From assembly GCF_028416575.1 (NCBI RefSeq), contig NZ_JAMQKB010000007.1:1-64000 (forward strand): a stretch of 64,000 bases of DNA. The letters are read 5' to 3'. This stretch comes from Terrihalobacillus insolitus (GTDB lineage: Bacteria > Bacillota > Bacilli > Bacillales > Amphibacillaceae). Position numbers and translations under genes: made by a program. The notes below the pieces were generated by a model. It was not told where the DNA came from, searched no databases, and worked only from the letters and a program-made list of their open reading frames with translations. Positions 1 through 8,895 of the stretch are shown one piece after another; positions within the stretch are counted from its first letter, which is position 1, and each line of letters opens with the position of its first letter.

Positions 1-40
1 CAAACAAGCATTAAAAAAATAGTGGAAAAACTAAAAAAGA

Positions 41-73
41 GCATGTAGTGACAACAAGCTTTTTTCTACATGC
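41..73. terminator. Rho-independent terminator-like hairpin
   Basis: GCATGTAG and CTACATGC can pair around a loop that holds a run of T. It probably ends a gene lying left of the window edge. No gene can be read in the first 86 bases. Confidence 0.5.
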
Positions 74-86
74 CTCTAACCCTTGA

Positions 87-320
87 TACGACTGCAATTG
101 GAAAAATTTAACGCCAAACTCGGGTTATACCCAAGATGATTATTTGGAAACTTATGTATTAGGCAATTTCAACGAAGAACAAATGGAAGTATTTGATAAA
201 TTATTTTATTACATGAACTCAGACGACCGTGCTGGGTGGTTGAAATCAAATTACATTAACAATGATCCAAACGAATACACAGATAACCTCGTGAACTTTG
301 TTGTAGTTGTCATTCAATAA
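87..320 (+). pseudogene. 5'-truncated small acidic protein, unknown
   Basis: An open frame of 77 codons ends at the TAA at 318-320. It has no ATG, GTG or TTG with a ribosome binding site at its left end, and a TGA at 84-86 closes it upstream. The peptide is rich in Asp, Asn, Tyr and Glu (for example DDYLETYVLG) and has a hydrophobic tail. A good terminator follows directly, which suggests it is the genuine 3' end of a gene that lost its start. I do not recognise the family. The phage-like neighbours make a prophage or island remnant likely. Confidence 0.35.
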
Positions 321-327
321 CATTAGG

Positions 328-358
328 AACGGTGTAGCTCGTTTGCTACGCCGTTTTC
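328..358 (+). terminator. Rho-independent terminator
   Basis: AACGGTGTAGC pairs with GCTACGCCGTT around a short loop, followed by TTTTCTT. It ends the truncated frame at 87-320. Confidence 0.75.
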
Positions 359-445
359 TTCATCAATCAATATAAATACATTCAAAACAATTAAAAACCG
401 ATAGCAACGAAATCTATTAAATTCTAAAATGGGAGATGATATATA

Positions 446-985
446 ATGGCAGTACAACCAATCAGAGAAAAGGATAAAATCGAACAAATGAAAACCGTAT
501 TAATGCACTCATCATATAGGGATTATTTTCTGTTTTGTTTTGGCATTAATACTGGGTTAAGGATAAGTGATATTTTGCCAATGAAAGTGAAAGATATTAA
601 AGGGAAAACCCATATCATTTTAAAAGAAACGAAAACACGAAAATCCAAACGATTGAAGCTTGCTCCAGTTGCTCAACGATTGGTAGAAGATTATGTTGAA
701 GGATTGCATGATGAAGATTACCTATTTCCATCTAAAAAAGGTGGAAAACCAATTTCACGGGTACAAGCATATCGTGTTTTAAATGCAGCTGCTGAAAGAG
801 TCGGAATAGGTGAAATCGGAACTCATACATTGAGGAAAACATTTGGTTTCCATTTTTATCAACAATATAAAGACGTTGTACTGCTCCAAGAAATATTCAA
901 TCATTCAGCACCTTCCGTAACCTTACGATATATTGGAATAAATGATGATATTATGGATAAAGCCATTGATGGTTTTGGATTATAG
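446..985 (+). CDS. Tyrosine recombinase, short (catalytic domain only)
   Basis: This 179-residue protein is a phage-integrase-type site-specific recombinase. The catalytic set is visible in order: Arg in NTGLRISDIL (near residue 38), a basic beta-hairpin Lys region (KTRKSKRLKL), His-x-x-Arg in HTLRKT (near 128), a second His in FNHSAPS, and Tyr in LRYIGI (near 163). Full-size integrases have about 300-400 residues with an N-terminal SAM-like core-binding domain. Here only a short leader precedes the catalytic domain, as in the short recombinases common in Bacillus genomes. GGGAGATG precedes the ATG. There is no partner gene in the next 900 bases. It may act in trans on a nearby element or be a leftover of one. 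Confidence 0.85.
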   Translation: MAVQPIREKDKIEQMKTVLMHSSYRDYFLFCFGINTGLRISDILPMKVKDIKGKTHIILKETKTRKSKRLKLAPVAQRLVEDYVEGLHDEDYLFPSKKGGKPISRVQAYRVLNAAAERVGIGEIGTHTLRKTFGFHFYQQYKDVVLLQEIFNHSAPSVTLRYIGINDDIMDKAIDGFGL

Positions 986-1140
986 AAATTTGATTGAGTA
1001 TCGGGTAATATTAACATATAATGAACTCGAGGTGGAAATACATTATTAATACAATTTGCTAAAGTTTGTCATTTACAACAGAACACTCCTTTTTCTTATG
1101 GTTCGTCTTTTTCTTTACGGTTTGTTTCAACGGAATGTGT

Positions 1141-1170
1141 CCATCAAAATTGATGGGCTATTTTTTTTAT
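1141..1170 (+). terminator. Rho-independent terminator-like hairpin
   Basis: CCATCAA pairs with TTGATGG and is followed by a run of eight T. Confidence 0.6.
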
Positions 1171-1269
1171 AATTTCCTTAAAATTTTTGTTTGATTTCGT
1201 ATATAACAAATGAACAAGGAAGATCCTTTCCTATGAAATATACCCAATGCCATTTAGACTCCTTGTTAT

Positions 1270-1320
1270 AAGCCCATGATTTCGAGTTTAACATTCCCCT
1301 CGATTTCATGGGCTATTTTT
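1270..1320. terminator. Inverted repeat, terminator-like
   Basis: AGCCCATGA...TCGAG pairs with CTCGA...TCATGGGCT, followed by ATTTTT. The arms are nearly perfect, so it could act in both directions. Confidence 0.55.
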
Positions 1321-1766
1321 ATGCAAAAGAAAAAGCACTTCCCAATATGGAAAGTGCAATTCAATAAGGATTAGATATTAATAGCAGTAAGACATCCAAA
1401 GAACCATTGTTGGTTCAATTAGATTATATAATATTTATTTGGCAGTTGTTAGAGATTAATTTGTATCATTTTATGAAAATCTACCATTTGAAATGTTACA
1501 TATAAAACACGACAAAACAGCGAGAACTGTTAGAAACATTGAGCTAATCAAGTTTTTTAAAAGGCTAATCATGTATCAATTCTATCATTTTGATACATTC
1601 GATAAAAATCACGGTAATATAAAGGGATTAGTTCCCTAATAAAAGGATGGCGCCATTATTGATAGTATGTAATTCCGATACCTTATAGAAAATAAAAAAC
1701 AGGTGAAATAACATAATAAAGCTGAGTAATATAACATTCAAAATAGCAGTACAAATATCAAACAAA

Positions 1767-1800
1767 AACACTTGGATTTTAGTATCCAAGTGTTATGTTT
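1767..1800. terminator. Bidirectional terminator-like hairpin
   Basis: AACACTTGGAT pairs with ATCCAAGTGTT and is flanked by A- and T-rich sequence. Confidence 0.6.
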
Positions 1801-1950
1801 TGGTATCGTCTTGTTCAACTAAAGCACCCATTAGTTTAAGTACATTTGTTCACAAGTTTAAAGTTTTTAGAACCTGCCTGTTATTTTTTGAGTATAAGTT
1901 TAAATGCCGTTACAAATACTACCCCTATAACAAATGAGGGGGTCAATAAA

Positions 1951-2154
1951 ATGGAAGAAGCACCTACAAGTAATAATGGAATGAACACAAGCAATAATGG
2001 AATGAGTACATCTAATAAGATAAACCTTAAAGGTCTTGGTGTTGGAGCAATTGTACTAACCACTGTTTATACGGCGGTTTTGGCTTCACAGTTAATGGCT
2101 ACCAAGCATAAAGTCGATTACCTTTATTACAAAGAATTAACACAAAATAAATAG
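1951..2154 (+). CDS. Small single-pass membrane protein, unknown
   Basis: The frame can be opened further upstream, but GAGGGGG at 1936-1942 sits at the right distance from the ATG at 1951, so I use a 67-residue product. The N-terminus carries short repeats (SNNGMNT, SNNGMST). One hydrophobic segment of about 20 residues (VGAIVLTTVYTAVLASQL) follows, then a charged tail ending in Lys. A clean terminator comes directly after the stop, which supports a real gene. Phage and element small membrane proteins often look like this, but I do not recognise the family. Confidence 0.55.
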   Translation: MEEAPTSNNGMNTSNNGMSTSNKINLKGLGVGAIVLTTVYTAVLASQLMATKHKVDYLYYKELTQNK

Positions 2155-2163
2155 CTAATTATA

Positions 2164-2190
2164 GACGGTGCGTTTTCACCGTCTTTTATT
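2164..2190 (+). terminator. Rho-independent terminator
   Basis: GACGGTG pairs with CACCGTC and is followed by TTTTATTTAT, nine bases after the stop of the small membrane protein. Confidence 0.75.
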
Positions 2191-2367
2191 TATATAAAAC
2201 AGAATTTGAACTAACCTGCTCCGTTAGTTTAAGAACAATCTTTCACAATCTCTATATTCAGTTTAACATAAAAAGCTACAATTATCTTTACTGTATATAA
2301 CAAGTTGGTACAATAAGAAAAAGGAATAGAGCAATCATAAGTGGTTTAATCTGCTATTATTATGTTT

Positions 2368-3315
2368 TTACCGTTTACGATTAAAACCATTATTCTTTTT
2401 GTTCAATTTATTTAATATGGAAACATCATCATAACCTTCTTTTAAATCGTTTGAATACAAATTGACGTATTTTTGGGTAATATCTAAAGTTGAATGACCC
2501 AATAACCTTTGTAATTTCAATGAATTTCCGCCTTGTTGGATATAATTTTTAGCATAAGTGTGGCGGAAAGCATGAATTGATGTTTTATATACCCCACGAG
2601 AATAATTATATTTTGAAATCGTACTTTGGACACTTCGTGATTTTAATTGTTCTGCACTTTCATTAGGGAATAAATACATATCTTTTTCTAAATCAAATGT
2701 TTTGATGTATTTTCCAATCAATTTTATTAAAACATCACTTATAGGTACATAATGGACTTTTCTGTTTTTATTCGTTGAACATAAAACAATTCCATTTTCC
2801 AAATCTACATCTGAAACGGTAATATTTATTAAAGTATTTAATCTAACTCCCGTATCAAGCAAGAAATTAACCATTATCCAGTTACGATATTCAACAAAAC
2901 CGCATTTTTTTAAGTCGGGCGGTGATAAAAGCTTTTTGATCTCATCATCTGTATATGGTTCCTTTTGTGGTTCATCAATTTTGATTAATTGAATTTTAAA
3001 ATCTTCAATGTAATCTTCCCCCATACACCAATACAAAAATGCTCGAGTATGGCGGAGATAAGTGTTTATCGTTGTATGTTTAACATCTTTATCCAACAAC
3101 CACCTTTTGAAATGTTCCAAAACCGTTTTGTGTATGTCCGAGGGGGAGGTAAGGCCCTCAAGCTCAATAAATCGAAAAAAGAGGATTAAATTGTTTTCAT
3201 AAGACCTAATAGTTTTGGGTGATAAGTTTTTAGTTTTGTTCTCCAACTGAAATTCCTCGAACAATTCTATTAGATTTTTGTTTTCATTCCTACGCCTAAA
3301 CCGTTTCTTTCCCAA
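2368..3315 (-). CDS. Tyrosine recombinase, probable island integrase
   Basis: This protein of about 315 residues has an N-terminal SAM-like core-binding domain (roughly residues 10-105) and a C-terminal catalytic domain. The catalytic residues are present: Arg in DTGVRLNTL, Lys in NKNRKVHYV, His-x-x-Arg in HAFRHTYAK, His in LLGHSTL and Tyr in TQKYVNL. An ATG at 3324 overlaps the end of AAAGGAG and is too close to use it. The TTG three codons later, at 3315, has the normal spacing and is my preferred start. The gene is read away from the tRNA-Leu half-site about 130 bases upstream. This is the usual layout of an integrase beside its attachment site, so it is the best candidate for inserting the island that ends at 15400. 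Confidence 0.85.
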   Translation of the reverse strand: MGKKRFRRRNENKNLIELFEEFQLENKTKNLSPKTIRSYENNLILFFRFIELEGLTSPSDIHKTVLEHFKRWLLDKDVKHTTINTYLRHTRAFLYWCMGEDYIEDFKIQLIKIDEPQKEPYTDDEIKKLLSPPDLKKCGFVEYRNWIMVNFLLDTGVRLNTLINITVSDVDLENGIVLCSTNKNRKVHYVPISDVLIKLIGKYIKTFDLEKDMYLFPNESAEQLKSRSVQSTISKYNYSRGVYKTSIHAFRHTYAKNYIQQGGNSLKLQRLLGHSTLDITQKYVNLYSNDLKEGYDDVSILNKLNKKNNGFNRKR

Positions 3316-3445
3316 TAAATACATCTCCTTTTGATAAAAATTGATGTAATAAAAGTAATCAAGCGTGGATTACTTGCAAAAAATCATAAAAATTGATGTT
3401 AGAGCTGTGATATATAAAGGTTTGTCCTTTATTTTTGGGCGGTTC

Positions 3446-3499
3446 TCGACTCAAAATCGTGTTCCTTCGGGAGTGTCGGTTCGACCCCGACCACCGGTA
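3446..3499 (+). repeat. 3' half of tRNA-Leu(CAA): attachment-site remnant
   Basis: The sequence from the anticodon arm (CGACTCAAAATCG, anticodon CAA) through the variable arm, the T-arm (GGTTCGACCCC) and the acceptor strand (ACCGGTA) is a tRNA-Leu 3' half. The 5' half (acceptor strand, D-arm) is missing upstream, so this is not a working tRNA. Integrases that use tRNA 3' ends leave such half copies. Its last 20 bases recur exactly at 15381-15400. Confidence 0.8.
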
Positions 3500-3500
3500 T

Positions 3501-3840
3501 TACCAAGTAAATTTACGTCAAGATAAAACACTCAAAAATGTTGATTTAACAGCATTTATGGGTGTTTTTTATATTTGGGAATACGATAGAAATAGATAGG
3601 TTTTGATAAAAAAATGCACACAAAAATGCACAAAGCTCCCAGTGAAAAAAAGTAAGATTTCTACCTTGTAGCATTGTAATTTTAAAATACGATAACTATA
3701 CTGTAATAAAATATTTAATTCAATAAAAAAACAAAAGTTATTTGATGAAGAAAAAAACCAACTATAATACAAGGGCTATTTATATATGTTTAGAATACAA
3801 TAGTTTTTGTTACAAGGAGATTGGATCTACGTCAATAATT
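3501..3840. other. Gene-free AT-rich stretch
   Basis: I see no supported gene between the tRNA-Leu half-site and the left end of the IS3-family element. The sequence is very AT-rich. One 67-codon minus frame here has low complexity and no ribosome binding site. Confidence 0.4.
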
Positions 3841-4020
3841 TGGACACAAAAAAGTTAATTTTCTAGCTAAATAATTCAGTGAAAATAAGGTGGCTTGACA
3901 AGGAGCCTCTGTGAGCACGATTTCTATGCCAGGAAGCCAGCTTATTTAAAATTCATGCTGGCAAGCCAGGTGAGGCTATCATGCTCACCTCTCCATGTAA
4001 AGCCGGCTCTCTATTCTGGT

Positions 4021-4841
4021 CTATGCTGCCGTCTGCGCTTTTAGTTCATTTTCAAGCTCTTGTGGCGTTTTATAATCGATACTACCATGTATTCTTTTAC
4101 GGTTGTACCAACCTTCAATATATTTAAATAGCTCTATGTTTGCGACGTTAAAATCTAGGTATCTTACATGGTTGACTTCTTCTTTCTTTAAAATCGCATG
4201 GAATGATTCAATACAGGCATTGTCATAGGGACAACCCTTACGACTAAAGGAGTGTTCCATTCCATAAGATTTAATGCGTTCCGTAAAGTCTTCACTTGTA
4301 TATTGTGATCCCAAGTCAGAGTGAAACACTACTCCGTCATTAGGTTGTTGAGTGACATGAGCATTGTCTAAAGCCTTTAATACTAAGTCGGTTGTCATGG
4401 AGCGTGAGAATGCATAACCAACAATTTTCTTAGAATGCAAATCCATCACAGAAGTTAAATAACACCATCCATCTTTCAACGTGTTAATGTACGTAATGTC
4501 GTCGACCCACTTTTGATTAGGTTTGTTGTGTTGAAGTCTCGTTTCAAAATGTTATCTCGTTCAATCACTTTTTCTTTACTTGGAGTAGGTCTAAATTTCT
4601 TGGTTATGATGGAGCGAATACCCTCCTCCTTCATTAAACGCTGTACACGCTTGATACTCACGTTAAAGCCTTCTTTTTGAAGGACTGCATGGATTTTAGG
4701 TGCACCATAGCGCTGTTTACTTTCCGAGTGAATATCTTTAATGCGTTCGGTTAATTGTCTGTTTTCACGATCACGGTTAGACTCCACTTGGTATTTAGTT
4801 TGATAATAAGTGCTTCTTGGCACATCTAACACATCACACAT
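4021..4841 (-). pseudogene. IS3-family transposase orfB, frameshifted
   Basis: orfB encodes the DDE integrase core of an IS3-type transposase. The upstream part has the HTH_21-like region (YGAPKIHAVL, IKRVQRLMKEEGI). The downstream part has HSDLGSQYTS (second Asp) and NACIESFHAILKKEEV (Glu). Between them the frame breaks near 4521-4526. Reading on in the other frame gives QKWVDDITYINTLKDGW, which carries the first catalytic Asp. One base missing from a short A run (T run on the plus strand) explains the break. The two pieces overlap by four bases. The copy is therefore probably inactive unless a compensating frameshift occurs. Confidence 0.85.
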
Positions 4842-4900
4842 TTGTTGAATGGAGTGTTCATCCTTGTACTTATCAATGACAGTAGTTATTTCTGAAAGTG

Positions 4901-5179
4901 TTACTTCTTCGCGAATATGGCCATAGCCTTTTTTAAAATTTCATTCTCCTCCTGCAGCTTAAGCATTTGCTTTTTCATCTTAGCAATCTCATCAGCTGTA
5001 ACAGTGTTACCATTTTCTGTTTGAATGGGAGAGAACTTCTTAATCCATGCATAAATAGTTACTTCTGACACGTCATATTCGCTGCTTAAGTCTTTAGCCG
5101 AACTTCCGGAATTATAAAGGTCAACAATCATTTTTTTGAAATCTTCATTATATTTTTTGCCCGTATTTTTGTTTCCCAT
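4901..5179 (-). CDS. IS3-family transposase orfA
   Basis: This 92-residue product has an N-terminal helix-turn-helix (DLSSEYDVSEVTIYAWIKKF) and a C-terminal leucine-zipper-like segment (MKKQMLKLQEENEILKKAM), as in IS3 and IS150 OrfA proteins. Near its end the sequence reads TTA AAA AAG, giving an A_AAA_AAG slippery site. orfB is open in the -1 frame across this point, so a programmed -1 frameshift would produce the OrfAB transposase. That arrangement is standard for the family. The fused product here would still be cut short by the later orfB frameshift. Confidence 0.85.
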   Translation of the reverse strand: MGNKNTGKKYNEDFKKMIVDLYNSGSSAKDLSSEYDVSEVTIYAWIKKFSPIQTENGNTVTADEIAKMKKQMLKLQEENEILKKAMAIFAKK

Positions 5180-5434
5180 ATGGACACAACCTTTCTATAA
5201 ACATTCTAACAAATCTATAGAAACTTAACTAAATTGTGTCCATGAAACTATACTAGCATCCAAAAGTTAATATTTTTTATAAGGATGAATGAGATATAGT
5301 TAAAAAATATCACCAAAATAATGTGGGGAATAGCTATATATCAACGATTAAGTAAAGTTATTACAAGGTGCCTACAAAATTGTAGTTGTGTTAAAATAAG
5401 TGTATTGAAATATTTTGAAATGAGGACGGAACTT

Positions 5435-8182
5435 ATGAGTTATCAATCAGAGGCACAATTAGAAAAACATATGATTGAACAACTTGTTCGTCAACAATAC
5501 GAGCGAGTAACTATTAACGATGAAGATGCACTTATACAAAATTTTAGGGAACAATTGAATAGATTTAATAAAAAGAAGTTAGAGGATTATCCATTAACAG
5601 ACGAGGAATTTAGTCGCTTTTTAACTCAGGTAAGTGGGAAAAGTATTTTTGAAACAGCAAAGCTATTACGCGATAAACAAGTGTTTCAACGAGATGATGG
5701 GACAGAAGTTTATTTAGAACTTTTTAACACAAGAGAGTGGTGCAAAAATATCTTCCAAGTAACAAATCAGACGACAATGGAAGGTAAATATAAGAATCGA
5801 TATGATGTGACGATCCTTATAAATGGATTACCTATAGTACAGGTTGAACTGAAACGAAGAGGTTTAGATTTTAAAGAAGCTTTTAATCAAATTCAGCGGT
5901 ATCGTAAGCACTCTTTTAAAGGATTATTTCGGTTTCTACAGTTATTCGTGGTGAGTAATGGTGTTGACACTAAATACTTTGCAAACTCTGATGCAGATAT
6001 TTTATTTGGACATACTTTCTATTGGTCTGATGCTGAAAACAATCGGATAACAAATTTAAATGACTTTACCGAATCCTTTTTAGAAAAATGCTATATGGCA
6101 AAAATGGTTGCCCGCTTTATGGTATTAAATGAAACAGAAAAGAACTTGATGGTTATGAGACCTTATCAAGTTTTTGCTGTTGAATCTTTAATAAAACGCG
6201 CTCTTGATACAAGAAATAATGGCTATATTTGGCACACGACCGGATCGGGTAAGACACTTACTTCGTTTAAAGCTAGCCAAGTTCTTGCTAATGAACCAGA
6301 TATTAAAAAAGTGTTCTTTTTAGTAGACCGTAAAGACTTAGATTCACAAACAATGGAAGAGTTTAATAAGTTTGAACCTGATTCGGTTGATGAGACGGAT
6401 AAGACGGATATGCTTGTAAAACAAATTTCAGATACGACAAAACCACTTATTCTGACAACAATTCAAAAAATGTCTAATGCAGTTAAGAATAAGAAATATG
6501 AAAAGATAATGGATCAGTATCGAAATGAACGTGTTATATTTATCATCGACGAATGTCATCGAAGTCAATTTGGTGATATGCATAAAGAAATATCAAAACA
6601 TTTCCAAGAGGCACAGTACTTTGGATTTACTGGTACACCTCGTTTTGAGGAGAATAAAAGTCAGGACGGACGTGTAACAGCTGATTTGTTTGAGAAGTGT
6701 TTGCACACATATTTAATCAAAGATGCGATTCATGACGGGAATGTTTTAGGATTTTCAGTCGAGTATATTAAGACATTTGACGTGGATTTTGATAATGAGG
6801 ATAAATCGCGTGTGAAAGGAATAAAAACTGACGAAGTTTGGATGCATGAGGATCGGTTAGAATTAATTGCTAAGAATATCATTGATACTCATGAGAGAAG
6901 GGCTAAAAGTAAGGGTTATACTGGCTTATTCACTGTTCAAAGCATCCCGATGCTTATTAAGTATTATGATATTTTTAAAAAATTAGGTCACAACTTAAAG
7001 ATTGCTGGAATCTTTACTTTTGACCCTAATGAGGATAATGAAAATCGAGAAGAACATTCTCGTGATACCTTAGAACGTATGATGAGCGATTATAATAAAA
7101 TCTTTGATAAGAACTTTACAACGGATAACTTCCCTAGTTATTTTAAGGATGTTTCTAAAGGAGTTAAAACGGCTCAAATTGATATTCTTCTTGTAGTTGA
7201 TATGTTCTTAACAGGTTTTGATAGTAAAAAGCTAAATACACTTTATGTAGATCGAAACCTAAAATATCATACATTAGTTCAGGCATATTCACGGACTAAT
7301 CGAGTGGATAAAGCAACAAAGCCTTATGGAAATATCGTTTGCTATAGAAACCTAAAAGAAAATACTGATGAAGCAATTCGTTTATATTCAAAGACTGATA
7401 GTGTTGACGATGTATTGATGAAAAGTTATGAAGATTATTTGGGACAGTTTAAAGCAGCTCTTCATAAAGTGCAGGAAATTGCAGATTCACCTGAATCAGT
7501 TGATAAATTAGAAAGAGAAGAAGATAAACATAAGTTTATTGTTAGCTTTCGTGAATTAACTAAAAACTTAGTGAAACTCCAGACATTTACGGATTTTGAA
7601 TTTGATCCAGAAAAACTAGGCATTGAAGAGCAAACTTATCAAGATTATAAGAGTAAGTATCTAAGAATTTATGATGAAGTTAAAAAGAGTGAATCTAAAG
7701 AATCAATCTTAGCTAACGTCGATTTCTCTATTGAGTTAATGCATACTGATCGAATAAATGTTAGTTATATCATGAACTTAATTAGAAATATTAATTTTGA
7801 TGATGAAGAAGAACGAGAGAAGTCTGTCAGAAAAATTGAAGAAGAACTTGACCGTGCGGATAATGAAGAATTACGTTTAAAAGTAGATTTAATTAAGAAC
7901 TTCTTACGTAAAGTTGTTCCAACTATGACAAATAAGGATTCTGTTGATGATTCTTATAATAAATTTGAACAAGAAGAGCGTTCAAAAGAAATTGAAAAAG
8001 CATCAGAAGAGTTTAATATTGCAGAAGAAAAACTTCAGTATTTTATAGAAGAATATGAATATAGTGGAATAATTGATAATCAAGAAATTAGTGACACGAT
8101 TAAACTTCCTTTTATGAAGAAAAAGAGGCTCCAAAAGAACATAGCTGAGTTTATTACTGAACATACAACCCGATACTTATAA
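5435..8182 (+). CDS. hsdR: Type I restriction enzyme, R (translocase/nuclease) subunit
   Basis: HsdR cuts and pumps DNA in the type I restriction complex. The frame opens at 5321, but GAGGACGGA sits just before the ATG at 5435, and the protein then begins MSYQSEAQLEKHMIEQL as in EcoR124-like R subunits (915 residues). The PD-(D/E)XK nuclease core is at about residues 123-142 (RYDVTILING, then QVELKRR). The SF2 motor follows: TTGSGKT near 266, DECHRSQ near 371, GFTGTP near 398 and QAYSRTNR near 614. The C-terminal third is a charged helical region. The gene is first in an R, half-S, M, S run. All key motifs are intact. Confidence 0.95.
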   Translation: MSYQSEAQLEKHMIEQLVRQQYERVTINDEDALIQNFREQLNRFNKKKLEDYPLTDEEFSRFLTQVSGKSIFETAKLLRDKQVFQRDDGTEVYLELFNTREWCKNIFQVTNQTTMEGKYKNRYDVTILINGLPIVQVELKRRGLDFKEAFNQIQRYRKHSFKGLFRFLQLFVVSNGVDTKYFANSDADILFGHTFYWSDAENNRITNLNDFTESFLEKCYMAKMVARFMVLNETEKNLMVMRPYQVFAVESLIKRALDTRNNGYIWHTTGSGKTLTSFKASQVLANEPDIKKVFFLVDRKDLDSQTMEEFNKFEPDSVDETDKTDMLVKQISDTTKPLILTTIQKMSNAVKNKKYEKIMDQYRNERVIFIIDECHRSQFGDMHKEISKHFQEAQYFGFTGTPRFEENKSQDGRVTADLFEKCLHTYLIKDAIHDGNVLGFSVEYIKTFDVDFDNEDKSRVKGIKTDEVWMHEDRLELIAKNIIDTHERRAKSKGYTGLFTVQSIPMLIKYYDIFKKLGHNLKIAGIFTFDPNEDNENREEHSRDTLERMMSDYNKIFDKNFTTDNFPSYFKDVSKGVKTAQIDILLVVDMFLTGFDSKKLNTLYVDRNLKYHTLVQAYSRTNRVDKATKPYGNIVCYRNLKENTDEAIRLYSKTDSVDDVLMKSYEDYLGQFKAALHKVQEIADSPESVDKLEREEDKHKFIVSFRELTKNLVKLQTFTDFEFDPEKLGIEEQTYQDYKSKYLRIYDEVKKSESKESILANVDFSIELMHTDRINVSYIMNLIRNINFDDEEEREKSVRKIEEELDRADNEELRLKVDLIKNFLRKVVPTMTNKDSVDDSYNKFEQEERSKEIEKASEEFNIAEEKLQYFIEEYEYSGIIDNQEISDTIKLPFMKKKRLQKNIAEFITEHTTRYL

Positions 8183-8298
8183 TTGTTATTTTAAAAAATA
8201 GCAGAAAACACTTGCTTTTTCTGCTGTTTTTTATTATGCTTTAAAAAGCTTGTTTTATATTGTTATTTTTAAAAATAACAAAGAATTGAGGTGGTTTA

Positions 8299-8895
8299 TT
8301 GTTATTACAAGATTATGCAGAAGTATCACAAGGATCGATTCTCTCACGTATAAAAGAACATCCTTCTGATGACTCAATAAAAATGTCCCTTTACACTATG
8401 AAAGAAATGAATGAGAGTCTTGGTGAAGAATACTATCGTAGTAAAGAAAAGCCTCAAGACATTCATGTCCTAAAGGAAAGATATCGTGAATTCCCTATGA
8501 CCAAAGAGGGTATGGTGCTTATTAATTTACAGTCTCATCAAGCTGTAGCTGTTCGAAAAGAATATACAGGTAAGTTAGTGCCATCTAATTTTGCTATTAT
8601 TGAACCTTTAGATAATAGGTTGGATGTAACTTACTTACAGTGGTTTATTAATGAACATCCTTCATGTAGGAAACAATTACGAATTGCTACACAAGGCACA
8701 GTAGTGGCAGCTCTTTCTATTAAAATGCTTAGAGACTTAAAAGTAGAGATACCTTCAATTAACAAGCAGCAAATGATCGGTAATATGAATAGAATACTTG
8801 ATCGAAAAAGACGTTTGATTAATGAAAAATTGCATTTAGAAGAACTGCTAGTAAAACAATTATCAATCAATTATCTCAAGGAGGAAAATAAATGA
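8299..8895 (+). CDS. Half-size type I specificity (S)-like subunit
   Basis: This 198-residue protein resembles a single half of HsdS: one target-recognition-like domain (residues ~1-150), a conserved connector (VVAALSIKMLRDLKVEIPS) and a helical tail (NRILDRKRRLINEKLHLEELLVKQL). Normal S subunits have two recognition domains and about 400 residues, and the complete one here lies downstream at 10448. The start is a TTG after GAGGTGG. Its last four bases overlap the start of hsdM, so the two are probably translationally coupled. It could dimerise to make a second, symmetric specificity, or modulate the full S subunit. The exact role is not known to me. Confidence 0.75.
   Translation: MLLQDYAEVSQGSILSRIKEHPSDDSIKMSLYTMKEMNESLGEEYYRSKEKPQDIHVLKERYREFPMTKEGMVLINLQSHQAVAVRKEYTGKLVPSNFAIIEPLDNRLDVTYLQWFINEHPSCRKQLRIATQGTVVAALSIKMLRDLKVEIPSINKQQMIGNMNRILDRKRRLINEKLHLEELLVKQLSINYLKEENK

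Larger units (their letters stand above)
986..1950. other. Gene-free stretch with several terminator-like hairpins
   Basis: I see no convincing coding frame in these ~960 bases. They hold three inverted repeats listed separately (1141-1170, 1270-1320, 1767-1800). They also hold a wider pairing between TAACAA...ACAAGGA near 1204-1221 and TCCTTGTTATA near 1260-1270, which could be part of a small structured RNA. Confidence 0.4.
3841..5242 (-). mobile_element. IS3-family insertion sequence (IS150-like), defective
   Basis: The ends are imperfect inverted repeats. The left end is TGGACACAAAAAAGTTAA followed by TTTTCTAG (3841-3866). The right end read inward is TGGACACAATTTAGTTAAG followed by TTTCTATAG (5214-5242 on the other strand). 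Two transposase frames, orfA and orfB, lie between them on the minus strand. About 155 bases beyond orfB contain further inverted repeats and no gene. No clear flanking target duplication is visible. The element sits directly upstream of the restriction-modification operon. Confidence 0.85.

Noticed and set aside
3446-3499. Complete tRNA-Leu gene
   Set aside because: The acceptor 5' strand and D-arm are absent upstream, so only the 3' half is present.
3569-3772. 67-codon minus-strand frame
   Set aside because: Low-complexity AT-rich sequence with no start signals.
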